In this document: piece by piece, positions 42,074-51,257 of the stretch | Numbering within the stretch: the first letter of the stretch is position 1 | Layout of the letters: each line of letters opens with the position of its first letter | Assembly (NCBI GenBank): GCA_016124975.1 | Contig: WGMP01000022.1 | Location: 1-64,000, forward strand | Reading direction: 5' to 3' | DNA length: 64,000 bases | Origin: Phycisphaera sp. | GTDB taxonomy: Bacteria > Planctomycetota > Phycisphaerae > Phycisphaerales > SM1A02 | Program-made: the position numbers and the translations under genes | Notes under the pieces: generated by a model | Databases searched by the model: none | What the model saw: only the letters and a program-made list of their open reading frames with translations | Told to the model about the DNA's origin: nothing

Positions 42074-43432
42074 ATGGATCAACTTCATCCTTCCCACGGC
42101 GACGCCCCCGAAGCACGCGCTCCCGACCCCGCGCCGCCCCGCAATGTGATCTGGCGCGTGATCGGCGCCGCAAGCGCAGGCACGCTGATCGAGTGGTACG
42201 ACTTCTATCTCTTCGGAGCGCTCGCCACGATTCTGTCGGCGAAGTTCTTCCCTGGCGACGATCCGACGGCGGGGTTCCTGAAGACGCTCGCGATCTTCGC
42301 ATCTGGCTTCATCGTTCGCCCGTTCGGCGCGATCGTGTTCGGAAGGCTCGGCGACCTCGTCGGCCGCAAGTACACCTTCCTCCTCACGCTTCTCCTGATG
42401 GGCGGGTCGACCTTCCTCATCGGGCTCTTGCCCGGATACGCCGAGATCGGCGTGTTCGCGCCGCTTCTCCTCACGCTGCTCAGGCTCGTGCAGGGGCTCG
42501 CGCTCGGCGGCGAGTATGGAGGCGCTGCGACCTATGTCGCCGAGCACGCGCCCGATTCGCGCCGCGGCTTCTACACGAGCTTCATCCAGACGACCGCGAC
42601 GCTCGGGCTCTTCGCGTCGCTCGGCGTGATCCTCGCCTGCCGCGAGACGCTCGGCAAGGACGCGTTCGAGGACTGGGGCTGGCGCATCCCGTTCCTCCTC
42701 TCGATCGTCCTCGTGCTGCTCTCCTACTGGATCCGCATCCGCATGGAGGAGTCGCCGCTCTTCGCGAAGGCGCGCAGCGCGGGGCGGCTGTCGAAGAATC
42801 CGATCGCCGAGAGCTTCGCGCGGCCCGCGAACCGCAGGCTCGTCCTCATCGCGCTCTTCGGCGCGGTCGCGGGCCAAGGCGTCGTGTGGTACACGGGCCA
42901 GTTCTACGCGCTCTTCTTCCTGCAGCGCGCGGCGGGCGTCGAGTTCGTCACCGCGAACCTGACCGTCGTCTACGCCCTCCTTCTCGCGACCCCGTTCTTC
43001 ATCTTCTTCGGAAGCCTGTCCGACAAGATCGGCCGCAAGCCCATCATCCTGACGGGCTGCCTGCTCGCCGCAGTCCTCTATGTGCCCACCTACATGGGCA
43101 TGATGCACTTCGCGCAGCCGCTCAACCAGCCGATGCTCGTCGCGCTCGTCTTTCTGCAGGTGCTGCTCGTGACGATGGTCTACGGACCGATCGCGGCGTT
43201 CCTTGTCGAGCTCTTCCCGACGCGCATCCGCTACACCTCGATGTCGCTCCCCTACCACATCGGAAACGGCGTCTTCGGCGGACTCACGCCGTATGTCGCG
43301 TCGCTCCTCGTCGAGCGGACGGGCAACGCCTACGCGGGCCTCGCGTATCCGATCGCGATCGCGCTCGTCACGGTGGTCGTCGGCGCGCTCCTCATCCGTG
43401 AACGGCGCGGCGCGTCGCTCGCGGACGAGTAG
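42074..43432 (+). CDS. MHS-family major facilitator transporter
   Basis: A 452-residue integral membrane transporter with about twelve hydrophobic segments. It matches the metabolite:H+ symporter (MHS, ProP/ShiA-like) group: NVIWRVIGAASAGTLIEWYDFYLFG at the start, RPFGAIVFGRLGDLVGRKYTF as the MFS signature, LALGGEYGGAATYVAEHAP in the next loop, and FGSLSDKIGRKPIIL in the second half. Such carriers import osmolytes, dicarboxylates or other organic acids with protons; the substrate cannot be assigned. I use the ATG at 42074; an ATG at 42044 would add ten residues. TAGAGT at 42060-42065 ends 8 nt before it. It is divergent from the CocE-like gene. Confidence 0.92.
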   Translation: MDQLHPSHGDAPEARAPDPAPPRNVIWRVIGAASAGTLIEWYDFYLFGALATILSAKFFPGDDPTAGFLKTLAIFASGFIVRPFGAIVFGRLGDLVGRKYTFLLTLLLMGGSTFLIGLLPGYAEIGVFAPLLLTLLRLVQGLALGGEYGGAATYVAEHAPDSRRGFYTSFIQTTATLGLFASLGVILACRETLGKDAFEDWGWRIPFLLSIVLVLLSYWIRIRMEESPLFAKARSAGRLSKNPIAESFARPANRRLVLIALFGAVAGQGVVWYTGQFYALFFLQRAAGVEFVTANLTVVYALLLATPFFIFFGSLSDKIGRKPIILTGCLLAAVLYVPTYMGMMHFAQPLNQPMLVALVFLQVLLVTMVYGPIAAFLVELFPTRIRYTSMSLPYHIGNGVFGGLTPYVASLLVERTGNAYAGLAYPIAIALVTVVVGALLIRERRGASLADE

Positions 43433-43447
43433 CGGCGCGGGAGGCGC

Positions 43448-44695
43448 TCATGGGTTCCGCGCGACGCGGAAGCCGATGCTGAAACTCGCTGTTCCGGGCT
43501 CGGGATTGCCGCGAAATGAGCCGCGGAGGAAGGCGCTCGTGCCCCCAAACCAACCGCCACGCACGACTCGTTTGGTTCCAGAAGCCGGCCCCTGCGGGTC
43601 GGTCGCGGGGCTCGATGCGTAGTAGGTCTCCGAGTGCCAGTCGTTCACCCACTCCCACGCGTTGCCGGACATGTCGTGCAGGCCCAGACCGTTCGGATCC
43701 TTCCCGCCCACGGGACGAGTCTGCCCGCCCGCGTTCGGACCGAACCACGCGATCGCGCCGACCTCCGCGTCATCGTCGGTGCCGCCCGTCGCGGTCGGTC
43801 GACCGTGGAATGCCGTCGTCGTGCCTGCGCGGTACGCGTACTCCCACTCGGCCTCGGTCGGCAGACGCATGTCCGTCGCGGAGAGGAAGCCCTGCACCGT
43901 GTCCCAGGCCACCAGTTCGACCGGACGGTTGGGGACCTCGAGCGCAGGCACCTCTGCACTCGCCGACTGGTGGAACGACGGATTCGAACCCATCTGCTCC
44001 GTCCATTGCGCTTGCGTCACCTCGTGGCGGCCGATGTAGTACGCGTTCGTCAGCGTCACCTGGTGAACGGGAATCTCGTCGCTCGCACAGGCATGCTGGC
44101 TCGACGCCGTGCAGCCCATGTCGAAAGTCCCCGGCGGGACAAGCACCATCTCGATGTTCGTCGCGCTGTCGCGCACGCGCCATGCATGGCCCGTGGCGAT
44201 GATCGCGCCGCGCAGTTGCGCGCTTGTCACGATCGCGGGGTCCGGCTCTGCCTCGATCAGCGTCGCCCAAGACGGCGTGGCGATGACTGCATACGCGAAT
44301 GCGCCGTCGGCCGTCGTCGTGCCCGCCGGCGTGGTGACCGACACGGAGGCAAGGCCTGGCTTGCCGGGGGGCGTCGTCGCGCGGACTTCAGTTGCGGAGA
44401 CCACCGTCACATTCGCGCACGGGACTCCGCGCACCGCGACCGCGGAAGTCGCGCCGAGGCCTGAGCCTGTGATCGTGATGACCGTGCCCCCCTCCGACGA
44501 GCCTTGCGGAGGCGTCACCGACGCGATCGTGGCGGGGTAGGTGTTCCCCCAGTTCGAGAGCATGGCCGCAAGATCAGCGCCATCGACCACACCGTCGCCG
44601 TTGAGATCGGGCGAGCACTCCTGCCCGTGCGCCACCGACACGAAGAGTGCGGTCGCGACCATGGCAAGAGCCAACCGAGACTTCCGAGCGTGCAT
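43448..44695 (-). CDS. Secreted SUMF1/formylglycine-generating-like protein with dockerin and IPT domains
   Basis: The 415-residue exported protein has a signal peptide (ALAMVATALFVSVAHGQ), then directly a dockerin-like loop (DLNGDGVVDGADLAAMLSNWG), an IPT/TIG immunoglobulin-like domain (ASVTPPQGSSEGGTVITITGSGLG), and from about residue 190 a SUMF1 (C-type-lectin-fold) domain: EMVLVPPGTFDMGC, EIPVHQVTLTNAYYIGRHEVTQAQW, RLPTEAEWEYAYRAGT, GNAWEWVNDW and RVVRGGWFGGTSAFLRGSFRG. SUMF1-fold proteins can oxidise Cys to formylglycine, but many bacterial copies serve other binding or enzymatic roles; the two active-site Cys of true FGE are not evident here. The ATG at 44695 has GGAG 7 nt upstream. Confidence 0.9.
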   Translation of the reverse strand: MHARKSRLALAMVATALFVSVAHGQECSPDLNGDGVVDGADLAAMLSNWGNTYPATIASVTPPQGSSEGGTVITITGSGLGATSAVAVRGVPCANVTVVSATEVRATTPPGKPGLASVSVTTPAGTTTADGAFAYAVIATPSWATLIEAEPDPAIVTSAQLRGAIIATGHAWRVRDSATNIEMVLVPPGTFDMGCTASSQHACASDEIPVHQVTLTNAYYIGRHEVTQAQWTEQMGSNPSFHQSASAEVPALEVPNRPVELVAWDTVQGFLSATDMRLPTEAEWEYAYRAGTTTAFHGRPTATGGTDDDAEVGAIAWFGPNAGGQTRPVGGKDPNGLGLHDMSGNAWEWVNDWHSETYYASSPATDPQGPASGTKRVVRGGWFGGTSAFLRGSFRGNPEPGTASFSIGFRVARNP

Positions 44696-45064
44696 TCGTG
44701 AACTCCGATGAGGTCGAGCCGGGCACACGGCCGCGGCGGCGAGGGACATCCTTCCGTCGTAGGTCGGAAACAAGAACCGCACCCGATGCGCTCGGTGCAG
44801 GAGCACAAATCCGATGAAATGGCCGTGCAGACGGCTTCGAGCGTGCTCAATCCGTCCCGCAACGCGGTGCCCCATCCCTCAGGCCGCGCGGTGACGGATG
44901 CCGGACCGGCCAAGGCTCGGCGACCAACGGTGGACCTGCAACTGCGGCGGCGATCATCGGTCAACAGTCGAGCACTCGGAGGAATGCTCTCTTTTTGACG
45001 ATTTTCGATGCCACGCCCGCCGACTGCCCCGGAGCTATCGTTCCGCCCCCGAAGGCCCCGAGAC
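44696..45064. other. Divergent spacer without a clear gene
   Basis: This 370-nt region lies between two outward-facing genes and should hold both promoters. Small open frames exist but none has a domain or good start context. A TTTTTGACG stretch at about 44992 may belong to the promoter of the methyltransferase gene; I could not fix a -10 partner. Confidence 0.45.
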
Positions 45065-45727
45065 ATGCCAGCACTCCCAACGCGCCTCACGACCCTGTCC
45101 GATCGCCTCGCGTTCCTCGGCGAGTTCATCCGCCAGCCGCTCGAGGTCGCCTCGATCGCGCCGAGCTCGCGCTTCGTGGCGCGACGCGTCGCGCACTTGG
45201 TGCGCGGAGCCTCGGGCACCATCGTCGAGATCGGCTCGGGAACAGGAGGCATCACGCGTGCGCTCCTTGGCACGATCGCAGCGGATGCGCGGCTTGTCGC
45301 GGTCGAGCTCAACCCCGCACTCGCTGAGCGCGTTGCGCGGATCGACGACCCGCGGCTCGTCGTCCACTGCGGCAGCGCGGAGGATCTTCCCGTGATCCTT
45401 CGCCAGCACGGATGCTCGCCCGCGAACGCGATCGTGTGCGGGCTGCCGTTTTCGATGGTTCCACGACTGCGCGGAATGCGCATCCTTCGTGCGCTCGAGC
45501 GGTCGCTCGCACCAGACGGCGATCTCGTCGCATACCAGATCCGCAACACGCTGGGTCGGATGATCGGCTCGCGTCTCGTGGCCGTCGAGGAGACCATCGA
45601 GTGGCTCGGCATCCCGCCGCTGCGCATCTCGCGCTGGCGGAAGGCACACGAGGCACGGGGCCGCGCGGCCGCGAGGGAATCCACCGCGGACCCGACTTCC
45701 GCCCCTGCGCGGGCCCTCCGCGCCTGA
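45065..45727 (+). CDS. PmtA-like phospholipid/class I SAM methyltransferase
   Basis: The product is about 220 residues and is a class I Rossmann methyltransferase: TIVEIGSGTGGITRALL is motif I, RLVAVELNPALAERV motif II, and NAIVCGLPFSMVP resembles the NPPY/GLPF motif of PmtA and ribosomal RNA dimethylase relatives. The leader FLGEFIRQPLEVASIAPSSRFVAR is characteristic of the phosphatidylethanolamine N-methyltransferase-like (PmtA) group. It may methylate a lipid headgroup. ATG at 45065 is chosen; 45008 is in frame but gives a Pro-rich leader. No lipid genes are nearby. Confidence 0.85.
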   Translation: MPALPTRLTTLSDRLAFLGEFIRQPLEVASIAPSSRFVARRVAHLVRGASGTIVEIGSGTGGITRALLGTIAADARLVAVELNPALAERVARIDDPRLVVHCGSAEDLPVILRQHGCSPANAIVCGLPFSMVPRLRGMRILRALERSLAPDGDLVAYQIRNTLGRMIGSRLVAVEETIEWLGIPPLRISRWRKAHEARGRAAARESTADPTSAPARALRA

Positions 45728-45939
45728 ACCGCCGCAGCCGCGGACGCGGACGCTCCGCCGCCCGCTTCCACGCAGAGCGCAAGGCACGCGATCAAGACGG
45801 CAGCACCGCGCGTCAAGGTTGCGGGCGTCGACCACGGCCGCGCGGAGCACGAGAGCCGAACGCACCCGCAGCACAGGCGGCGCCACTCTTTCTTCGATTC
45901 GGCATCCAGTCGATCGGAGCGGACGAAGCCCTCCGCCTC

Positions 45940-47657
45940 ATGAAGCTCTTCACCTCCTCGATGATCTCGATTCTCGCTTCCGTTCTCCTGTGCGGCCCCC
46001 TCACGGCCGTGGCCCAGTCGAGCGCCGCCTCGAATCTCGAGTTCGACAGCGGCACCAAGGGTTGGCAGACCGTCCTCGACGGCGTGATGGGCGGCCGCTC
46101 GACGGGGCGAATCGCGGCCGGCGAAGGCGGAACGCTGCGCTTCACGGGCGAACTCTCGCTCGAGAACAACGGCGGCTTCTCGCAGATCCGCACGGCTGTC
46201 CCCGAGGGAACCTTCTCGGGAGCGACGGGGATTGTCCTCCGCGTGAAGGGCGACGGCCGCTCGTATCAGTGCGACATCCGCTCCTCGCGCCTGCGCCTCA
46301 TGGCGGGCGGTTACCAGAGCGTGTTCCAGACGAAGGCCGGCGAGTGGACCGAGGTCGAGATCCCCTTCGACCAGTGCGTCGCGAACAGCTTTGGCCAGCG
46401 CATTCGCAACGCACCCCCGCTTGACCCCGCGTCGATCGAGTCCGTGGGAATCACGCTCTCGGACAAGAAGGAAGGACCGTTCGCGATCGAGGTCGACTGG
46501 ATCCGCCCGGTGGGGCAGGCCACGGCCGAGCGCGCGGCGGCGGGCTCGCTTGCGTCGGTTGCGACGAAGGCGAACCTCACCACGCTGCTCGCGCTGGTGA
46601 AGGCCGCGGAGATCGAGTTCCCGAAGGATGCGAAGCTCACGATCTTCGCGCCGACCAACGAGGCGTTCGCGAAGCTCCCGCCCGAGCAGGTCGAGTTCCT
46701 GACGAGTGCGAAGGGGAAGTCGACGCTCCAGGCGATCCTCAAGCACCATGTGGTCGCGCAGTCGCTCGAGAGCTCGGCGCTCCTCGATCGGCGGCGGCTC
46801 AGGGCGCTGTCGGGGCAGTCGCTCGAGATCGACCCCTCCGCGCTTTCGGTCGACGGCGCGCGCCTTGTCGCCACCGATGTCGCGTTCGATGGCGGGCTCG
46901 TGCATGTGATCGACGGCGTGATGCTGCCTGAACTCCGCAGCATCGAGGCGATCGTGGCCGAAGACGAGCGGTTCGCCACGCTGCGCGCCGCCATCGGCGC
47001 TGCGGGCCTCGGACCGCAGCTCAGCGCGGAGAATCCAGGGTCGTGGACGCTGCTTGCGCCATCGAACGAGGCGTTCGCTGCCATCCCCGCCGATGCGCTG
47101 CAGGCGCTCCTTCAGGATCGACCCGCGCTCACGGCCGTTCTTGCGGCGCATGTGCTGCCGACCGCGATCCGCCGCGACGAGATGCTCGCACAGGGCTCGG
47201 CCCGCACGCTCATGGGCGACGGCACCGTGGCGTTCGCGCTCGCGTCTGGCGCCATCACGGTTGAAGGCGCGCGCATCGAAGTCGCCGACATCGAGGCCGC
47301 GAACGGCGTCATCCATGTCATCGACCGCGTTCTCCCCGCGCGCAGCGCAGCGCCCGCGACGGGGACGGCCTCCGCGTCGCCGCAGCGCGCCGAGCGTGCG
47401 GCCACGATCTTCGAGCTCGCGATCGAACGCGGCGTCCCCCGCTTCAACGCAGGCGACGCATCGTCATGCGCAGCGCTCTACGAACTCGCGATCGCATCGG
47501 TGGTGCTCCTCGGCGAAGACGCGATCGGCCCAAGCGCCAAGGCCGACCTCACGAAGGCGCTCGAGCAAGGCGCAGCGCACCAAGACGCAACCGAGCGCGC
47601 ATGGATCTACCGCCGCGCGATGGACCGCGCGCTTGAGCGGATGATGATGTCGGGCGC

Positions 47658-47661
<4 letters not shown>
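45940..47661 (+). CDS. Secreted CIA30-FAS1 (fasciclin) protein
   Basis: The 573-residue exported protein starts with a signal peptide ([22 protein letters not shown]). Residues 25-195 match the CIA30/galactose-binding-like domain ([26 protein letters not shown] and [24 protein letters not shown]). Two fasciclin domains follow: first [22 protein letters not shown] with [11 protein letters not shown], second [23 protein letters not shown] with [12 protein letters not shown]1 domains mediate adhesion. A helical tail of about 85 residues ends the protein. ATG at 45940 gives the signal peptide; the frame is open upstream but unconvincing. Its stop overlaps the start of the small zinc protein gene by 4 nt. 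Confidence 0.93.
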
Positions 47662-47918
<257 letters not shown>

Positions 47919-47957
47919 CTCGCGGGTACTTGCGGGTACCAGCGGGTAGCTGCCTGT

Positions 47958-48035
47958 CACCAAGCGACAGCACCAAGCGACAGCACCAAGCGACAGCACC
48001 AAGCGACAGCACCGAGCGACAGCACCGAGCGACAA
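47958..48035. repeat. Six 13-bp tandem repeats
   Basis: CACCAAGCGACAG repeats six times with one or two base changes, directly before the first dead recombinase copy. It replaces the N-terminal half that the second copy still has, so it may mark the break of the rearrangement. Confidence 0.9.
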
Positions 48036-48426
48036 GGACCGCCGCCCACGACGGCCACGCGGTGCGCATCGTGCCGATGACGCCCGAGCTGCGGCCGATC
48101 CTGCAGACGCTCTTCGACCAGGCCCCCGAGGGCAGCGAGGCGGTGGTGCCGCGCCTGACCGACCCGACTACCGACCTGCGCACGACGTTCATGAAGTTGA
48201 TCGCCCGTGCGGGAAACGAGCGGGAACTTGGAGCATGGGCCGCGCCTCTTCCACAACATGCGCGCCAGCTGCGCTACCGACTGGGGCCATCTTGAAGCAT
48301 GGCCCTGCCCGCCCACGTGGTCGCCCATGCTCAAGCACCGTGGCTTGGCCACAACCCGCTGGTGGCAGCGAAGCACTACCTGCAGACACGCGACGCGCAC
48401 TTCGAGGTGGCGATCAGGGGCGGGGC
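48036..48426 (+). pseudogene. Dead tyrosine recombinase fragment, copy A (C-terminal domain)
   Basis: Translated in three frames it gives pieces of a phage-integrase catalytic domain: HAVRIVPMTPELRPIL and PEGSEAVVPRLTDP in one frame, GPRLFHNMRASCATDW (with the conserved HxxR) in the next, and LGHNPLVAAKHYLQT with the catalytic Tyr in the third. It contains frameshifts and lacks the N-terminal domain. It is a diverged direct repeat of copy B at 55.4-55.9 kb. Confidence 0.88.
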
Positions 48427-48429
48427 CGG

Positions 48430-49965
48430 TCAGTCGTCCGCAGCGCGATCCGTTCCGGCCGACCGGTAGCCGTCCGTGACGCAGCGCTCAAGCCGCTCGA
48501 TCTCGTCGTCGCGGAGGGCGTGGAAGGTCGACTCGCGCTTCGCCTTCGACAGCTTGCCGTGGTTCTGCAGGCACAGCCGGATGAAGAGGTCGAGATCGCG
48601 GTCGGGCAGGTCCACAACCTCCTGAATCGCGCGCTTCGTCCGGTCGTAGTTGGCGAGGAAAGAAAGCTCCTCTGCGAGTTCGGTCTCGACCGTCTGCCTG
48701 ATGAACGCGAACAGCGCCTCGACCTGCGCGGTCATGTCGGGGTAGCGGTAGAGCGGGGCGAGGACGCCACCGTTCCTGACCTTCATGCGCCCGGAGTCGT
48801 CAAGCTCGTAGTCGGCCAGCTGCACGATCGGCTTCGAGAAGGCCTCGAGCGACGCGTCGTACTCCGCGGGCCGCTTGAGCATCACCGCGGAGACAGGGAA
48901 GACCATGCCCGACGGCACGAAGCCGCGGCGCGCGAGGATGTTGTGGATGAGGAGCCGGTGGATTCGGCCGTTGCCGTCCCCGAAGGGGTGCACGAACACG
49001 AAGCCGTATCCGACGAGCGCGGCATGGAGCACGGGATGCACGCCGGAAGCTTCCATCCGGCGATGCGCGGCGACGACGCCGGACATGAGGCCCTCGACGA
49101 GCTCGGGACCCGGGCAGACGTAGTGGATCCGCTCGTTGCCAACGTAGACCGTTTCGCCAACGTAGTTCTGGTCGGTGCGGTAGCCGGTCTCGCGGAATCG
49201 TGGATCGACGATCTGGTTCTGGATCTCGACCAGGCGGGGCTTCGCACAGAGATCGTCGCGCGTCGCCACGTGCAGCAGCGCCACGAATCGTTGCGTGCGG
49301 GATGCGTCTGGCGTGATGCGCTCGATCTCGAAAGACGACTTCGTTTCCTTGGTGTAGAGGTAGCCCATCGCACGCTTGACGAGGTCAGGCGAATAGCCTG
49401 ACAAGAGCTCGCGGCTGCGTGCGGAAAGATCACGATCGATGCAGGACGAGATCGCCGCGGTCCTGCGGACGGACGGGCAGAAGTCGCCGGTGCCGAGCAG
49501 GTTGTCGTTGATGCGCTGGCGACGCACCCGCGTGGGCCGCTCGAGCACGAAGTACTCGGCAGGCTCGAGGAGATCGACGTAGTTCCCTGCCGTCATGTCG
49601 GCGAGCGGGAGCCGCTCGCCGGTGAGGAGCTCGAACAGGTACCAGATGCGCCGCGTGTACTTGCCTTGGGGCGTGGCCTGCACCCACTGCGCGATCGGCC
49701 CGGAACCGATCGCAGGAAGAACCTTCGCGAGGAGCGCGAGGTCCGTGCCGTCGTACTTGAGCGCAAACTCAAGATGGTCGCATGGGTCGTCGCCAGGCCA
49801 GTACTGCGCCGGATACGTCTCCGTCTCGCCGGTAGCGGATGACTCGATCCGCGTCGCTGCCCCGTCAAACACCAGAGATTGGTGCCACGGCGCGACGCCC
49901 TGGATCTGGTAGCGCTCGATCAAGGCGGAATACCCAGCGGCGCGGCAGGACGGTTCTGATGGCAT
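48430..49965 (-). CDS. Fic-domain AMP-transferase-family protein
   Basis: The 511-residue protein has the Fic active site HPFGDGNGRIHR (His326), matching HPFxxGNGRxxR. Fic enzymes transfer AMP or related groups to target-protein hydroxyls. Upstream of it, TKETKSSFEIERI near residue 210 resembles the S-S-x-I-E-(G/N) inhibitory helix of class II Fic proteins, with Arg after the Glu instead of Gly/Asn. The start at 49965 excludes an open but unlike leader. On the reverse strand TATTAT at 49979-49974 ends 8 nt before the ATG, a short-leader promoter. The N-terminal 150 residues are unassigned; the C-terminal part is probably a winged helix. The gene follows the recombinase relic with opposite orientation. 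Toxin, antitoxin or signalling roles are all possible. Confidence 0.92.
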   Translation of the reverse strand: MPSEPSCRAAGYSALIERYQIQGVAPWHQSLVFDGAATRIESSATGETETYPAQYWPGDDPCDHLEFALKYDGTDLALLAKVLPAIGSGPIAQWVQATPQGKYTRRIWYLFELLTGERLPLADMTAGNYVDLLEPAEYFVLERPTRVRRQRINDNLLGTGDFCPSVRRTAAISSCIDRDLSARSRELLSGYSPDLVKRAMGYLYTKETKSSFEIERITPDASRTQRFVALLHVATRDDLCAKPRLVEIQNQIVDPRFRETGYRTDQNYVGETVYVGNERIHYVCPGPELVEGLMSGVVAAHRRMEASGVHPVLHAALVGYGFVFVHPFGDGNGRIHRLLIHNILARRGFVPSGMVFPVSAVMLKRPAEYDASLEAFSKPIVQLADYELDDSGRMKVRNGGVLAPLYRYPDMTAQVEALFAFIRQTVETELAEELSFLANYDRTKRAIQEVVDLPDRDLDLFIRLCLQNHGKLSKAKRESTFHALRDDEIERLERCVTDGYRSAGTDRAADD

Positions 49966-50183
49966 AGTCCGAAATAATACTGATGAATCCACCAAAACGC
50001 TTACGGGCGATGCCTGTGGCCCTAAAACTGCGATGCAATCCCAGGAATCCACGTACGACGACCCCAATCCGCGTACCAGCGGGCGCGTGCCCCGCAGAAC
50101 GTGTTCGACCATTGACCTCGCGCGGAATTGGTGGCGGTGATCGTGCCAGCCGCCGGTCGGTGCGGAGAAGAAGATGCATCCCA

Positions 50184-50960
50184 ATGTTCGACCGCTTCAT
50201 TGGCATCGACTACTCAGGCGCGGAGACGCCGACGTCTCGCCTCCCAGGGCTTCGGATCTACATGGCCGAGCGCGAGGGCATTCCCATCGAGGTGAGGCCG
50301 ACGCCCCAACCGACACCGCACTGGACTCGACGAGAGCTCACGGCTTGGCTCGACGAACGCCTCGAGGACGGTACGCCGACCATCGTCGGCATCGATCATG
50401 GCTTCTCCTTCCCGACGCGTTACTTCGAGCGCCACGGCCTGCGCCATGACTGGACCGCCTTCCTCGGGGACTTCTGCCGTCATTGGCCAACCGATGGGGC
50501 GCACGTCTACGTTGACTTCGTCCGAGACGGCCGTGTCGGTCGAGGCTGGGAGCGCGCGGGTGAACCTCGCTGGAAGCGACTCACCGAGATTCGCGCGCGA
50601 AGCGCAAAGTCGGTGTTTCAATTCGAAGGCCAGGGAACGGTGGCGAAGTCAACCCATGCAGGGCTGCCGTGGCTCGCGCGCATGCGCGAGCGGCATGCGG
50701 GCCGCGTGCACTTCTGGCCGTTCGATGGCTGGACGCCGCCGCCGGGAAGGTCCGTCGTCGCCGAGGTCTACCCCTCGCTCTGGAACAGGGAGTGGCCGAG
50801 AGGCGAGCGCACCATCGACCAGCACGACGCCTGGAGCGTGGCCGAGTGGATGCGCCGTGCGGATCGGCTTGGCGCGCTCCCGGAGTACTTCATGCCCGAG
50901 CTTTCTGCGCAGGACAAGAACACCGCGGCAATCGAGGGCTGGATCCTCGGGCTGCGGTGA
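50184..50960 (+). CDS. DUF429-like RNase H-fold protein
   Basis: The 258-residue product begins RFIGIDYSGAETP and has TIVGIDHGFSFP, resembling the DUF429/actin-like or RNase H-fold pattern of paired Asp-bearing strands, with RSVVAEVYPSLWNREWP as a later conserved block. The function is unknown. The ATG at 50184 is preferred because the protein then starts at the first strand; an overlapping frame from 50174 lies closer to a GGAGAAG box. It is divergent from the Fic gene with about 220 nt between. It may belong to the same accessory module. Confidence 0.65.
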   Translation: MFDRFIGIDYSGAETPTSRLPGLRIYMAEREGIPIEVRPTPQPTPHWTRRELTAWLDERLEDGTPTIVGIDHGFSFPTRYFERHGLRHDWTAFLGDFCRHWPTDGAHVYVDFVRDGRVGRGWERAGEPRWKRLTEIRARSAKSVFQFEGQGTVAKSTHAGLPWLARMRERHAGRVHFWPFDGWTPPPGRSVVAEVYPSLWNREWPRGERTIDQHDAWSVAEWMRRADRLGALPEYFMPELSAQDKNTAAIEGWILGLR

Positions 50961-51007
50961 ACTGAGTGCCCCCTTCGGCTGTGGGATCGCGAAGTGCAGG
51001 CCGATCC

Positions 51008-51063
51008 ATCTGTCCTTCCAAGACGGCCAGATTCCTTCCAATCTGTCCTTCTCAGACGGCCAG
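51008..51063. repeat. Two copies of a 25-bp palindromic motif, 33-bp period (locus 1)
   Basis: Copies at 51008-51032 and 51041-51063 have arms ATCTGTCC and GGCCAGAT around a 9-nt centre; the second lacks the last arm bases. The same pair with the same 33-bp spacing occurs at 56069-56124. Confidence 0.9.
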
Positions 51064-51089
51064 TCTTGGAGGCGCGAACGGCACCTTCA

Positions 51090-51148
51090 GTTGCTTTCGA
51101 TTGCCGCAAGTATGCCTGTCTGTATGTGTTTCTGCAATTGAAAGCAAC
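51090..51148. repeat. AT-rich inverted repeat, 15-bp arms
   Basis: GTTGCTTTCGATTGC at 51090-51104 pairs with GCAATTGAAAGCAAC at 51134-51148 (one mismatch) around a 29-nt loop. It may be a terminator for the DUF429-like gene, a mobile-element end or a structured RNA. Confidence 0.85.
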
Positions 51149-51220
51149 TTCTGGACACGGATCGCGGGGCGGGAGCACCGGGCTATCGCGGAGATTCGCC
51201 TGGAATACTGGAACATAGAT

Positions 51221-51244
51221 GCTACACTTGTATACATCTGTAGC
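51221..51244. promoter_or_regulatory. 24-bp palindromic operator before the AbiEi gene
   Basis: GCTACA and TGTAGC arms surround a central palindrome TGTATACA with a common centre, giving 20 symmetrical positions of 24. TATACA inside it could be the -10 of the abiEi promoter, so a bound AbiEi dimer would block it. This fits the autoregulation described for AbiEi antitoxins. Confidence 0.75.
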
Positions 51245-51257
51245 ACTTTCGCTCCCA

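Noticed and set aside
44708-44998. 96-residue forward frame in the spacer before the methyltransferase
   Set aside because: No domain, weak start context and unusual composition; more likely non-coding.
44515-47316. 933-residue reverse-strand open frame
   Set aside because: It is antisense to the methyltransferase and CIA30-FAS1 genes, is Arg-rich and shows no domain; high GC keeps antisense frames open.
47958-48035. Possible CRISPR-like repeat
   Set aside because: Thirteen-base units are directly adjacent without spacers, so it is a simple tandem repeat.
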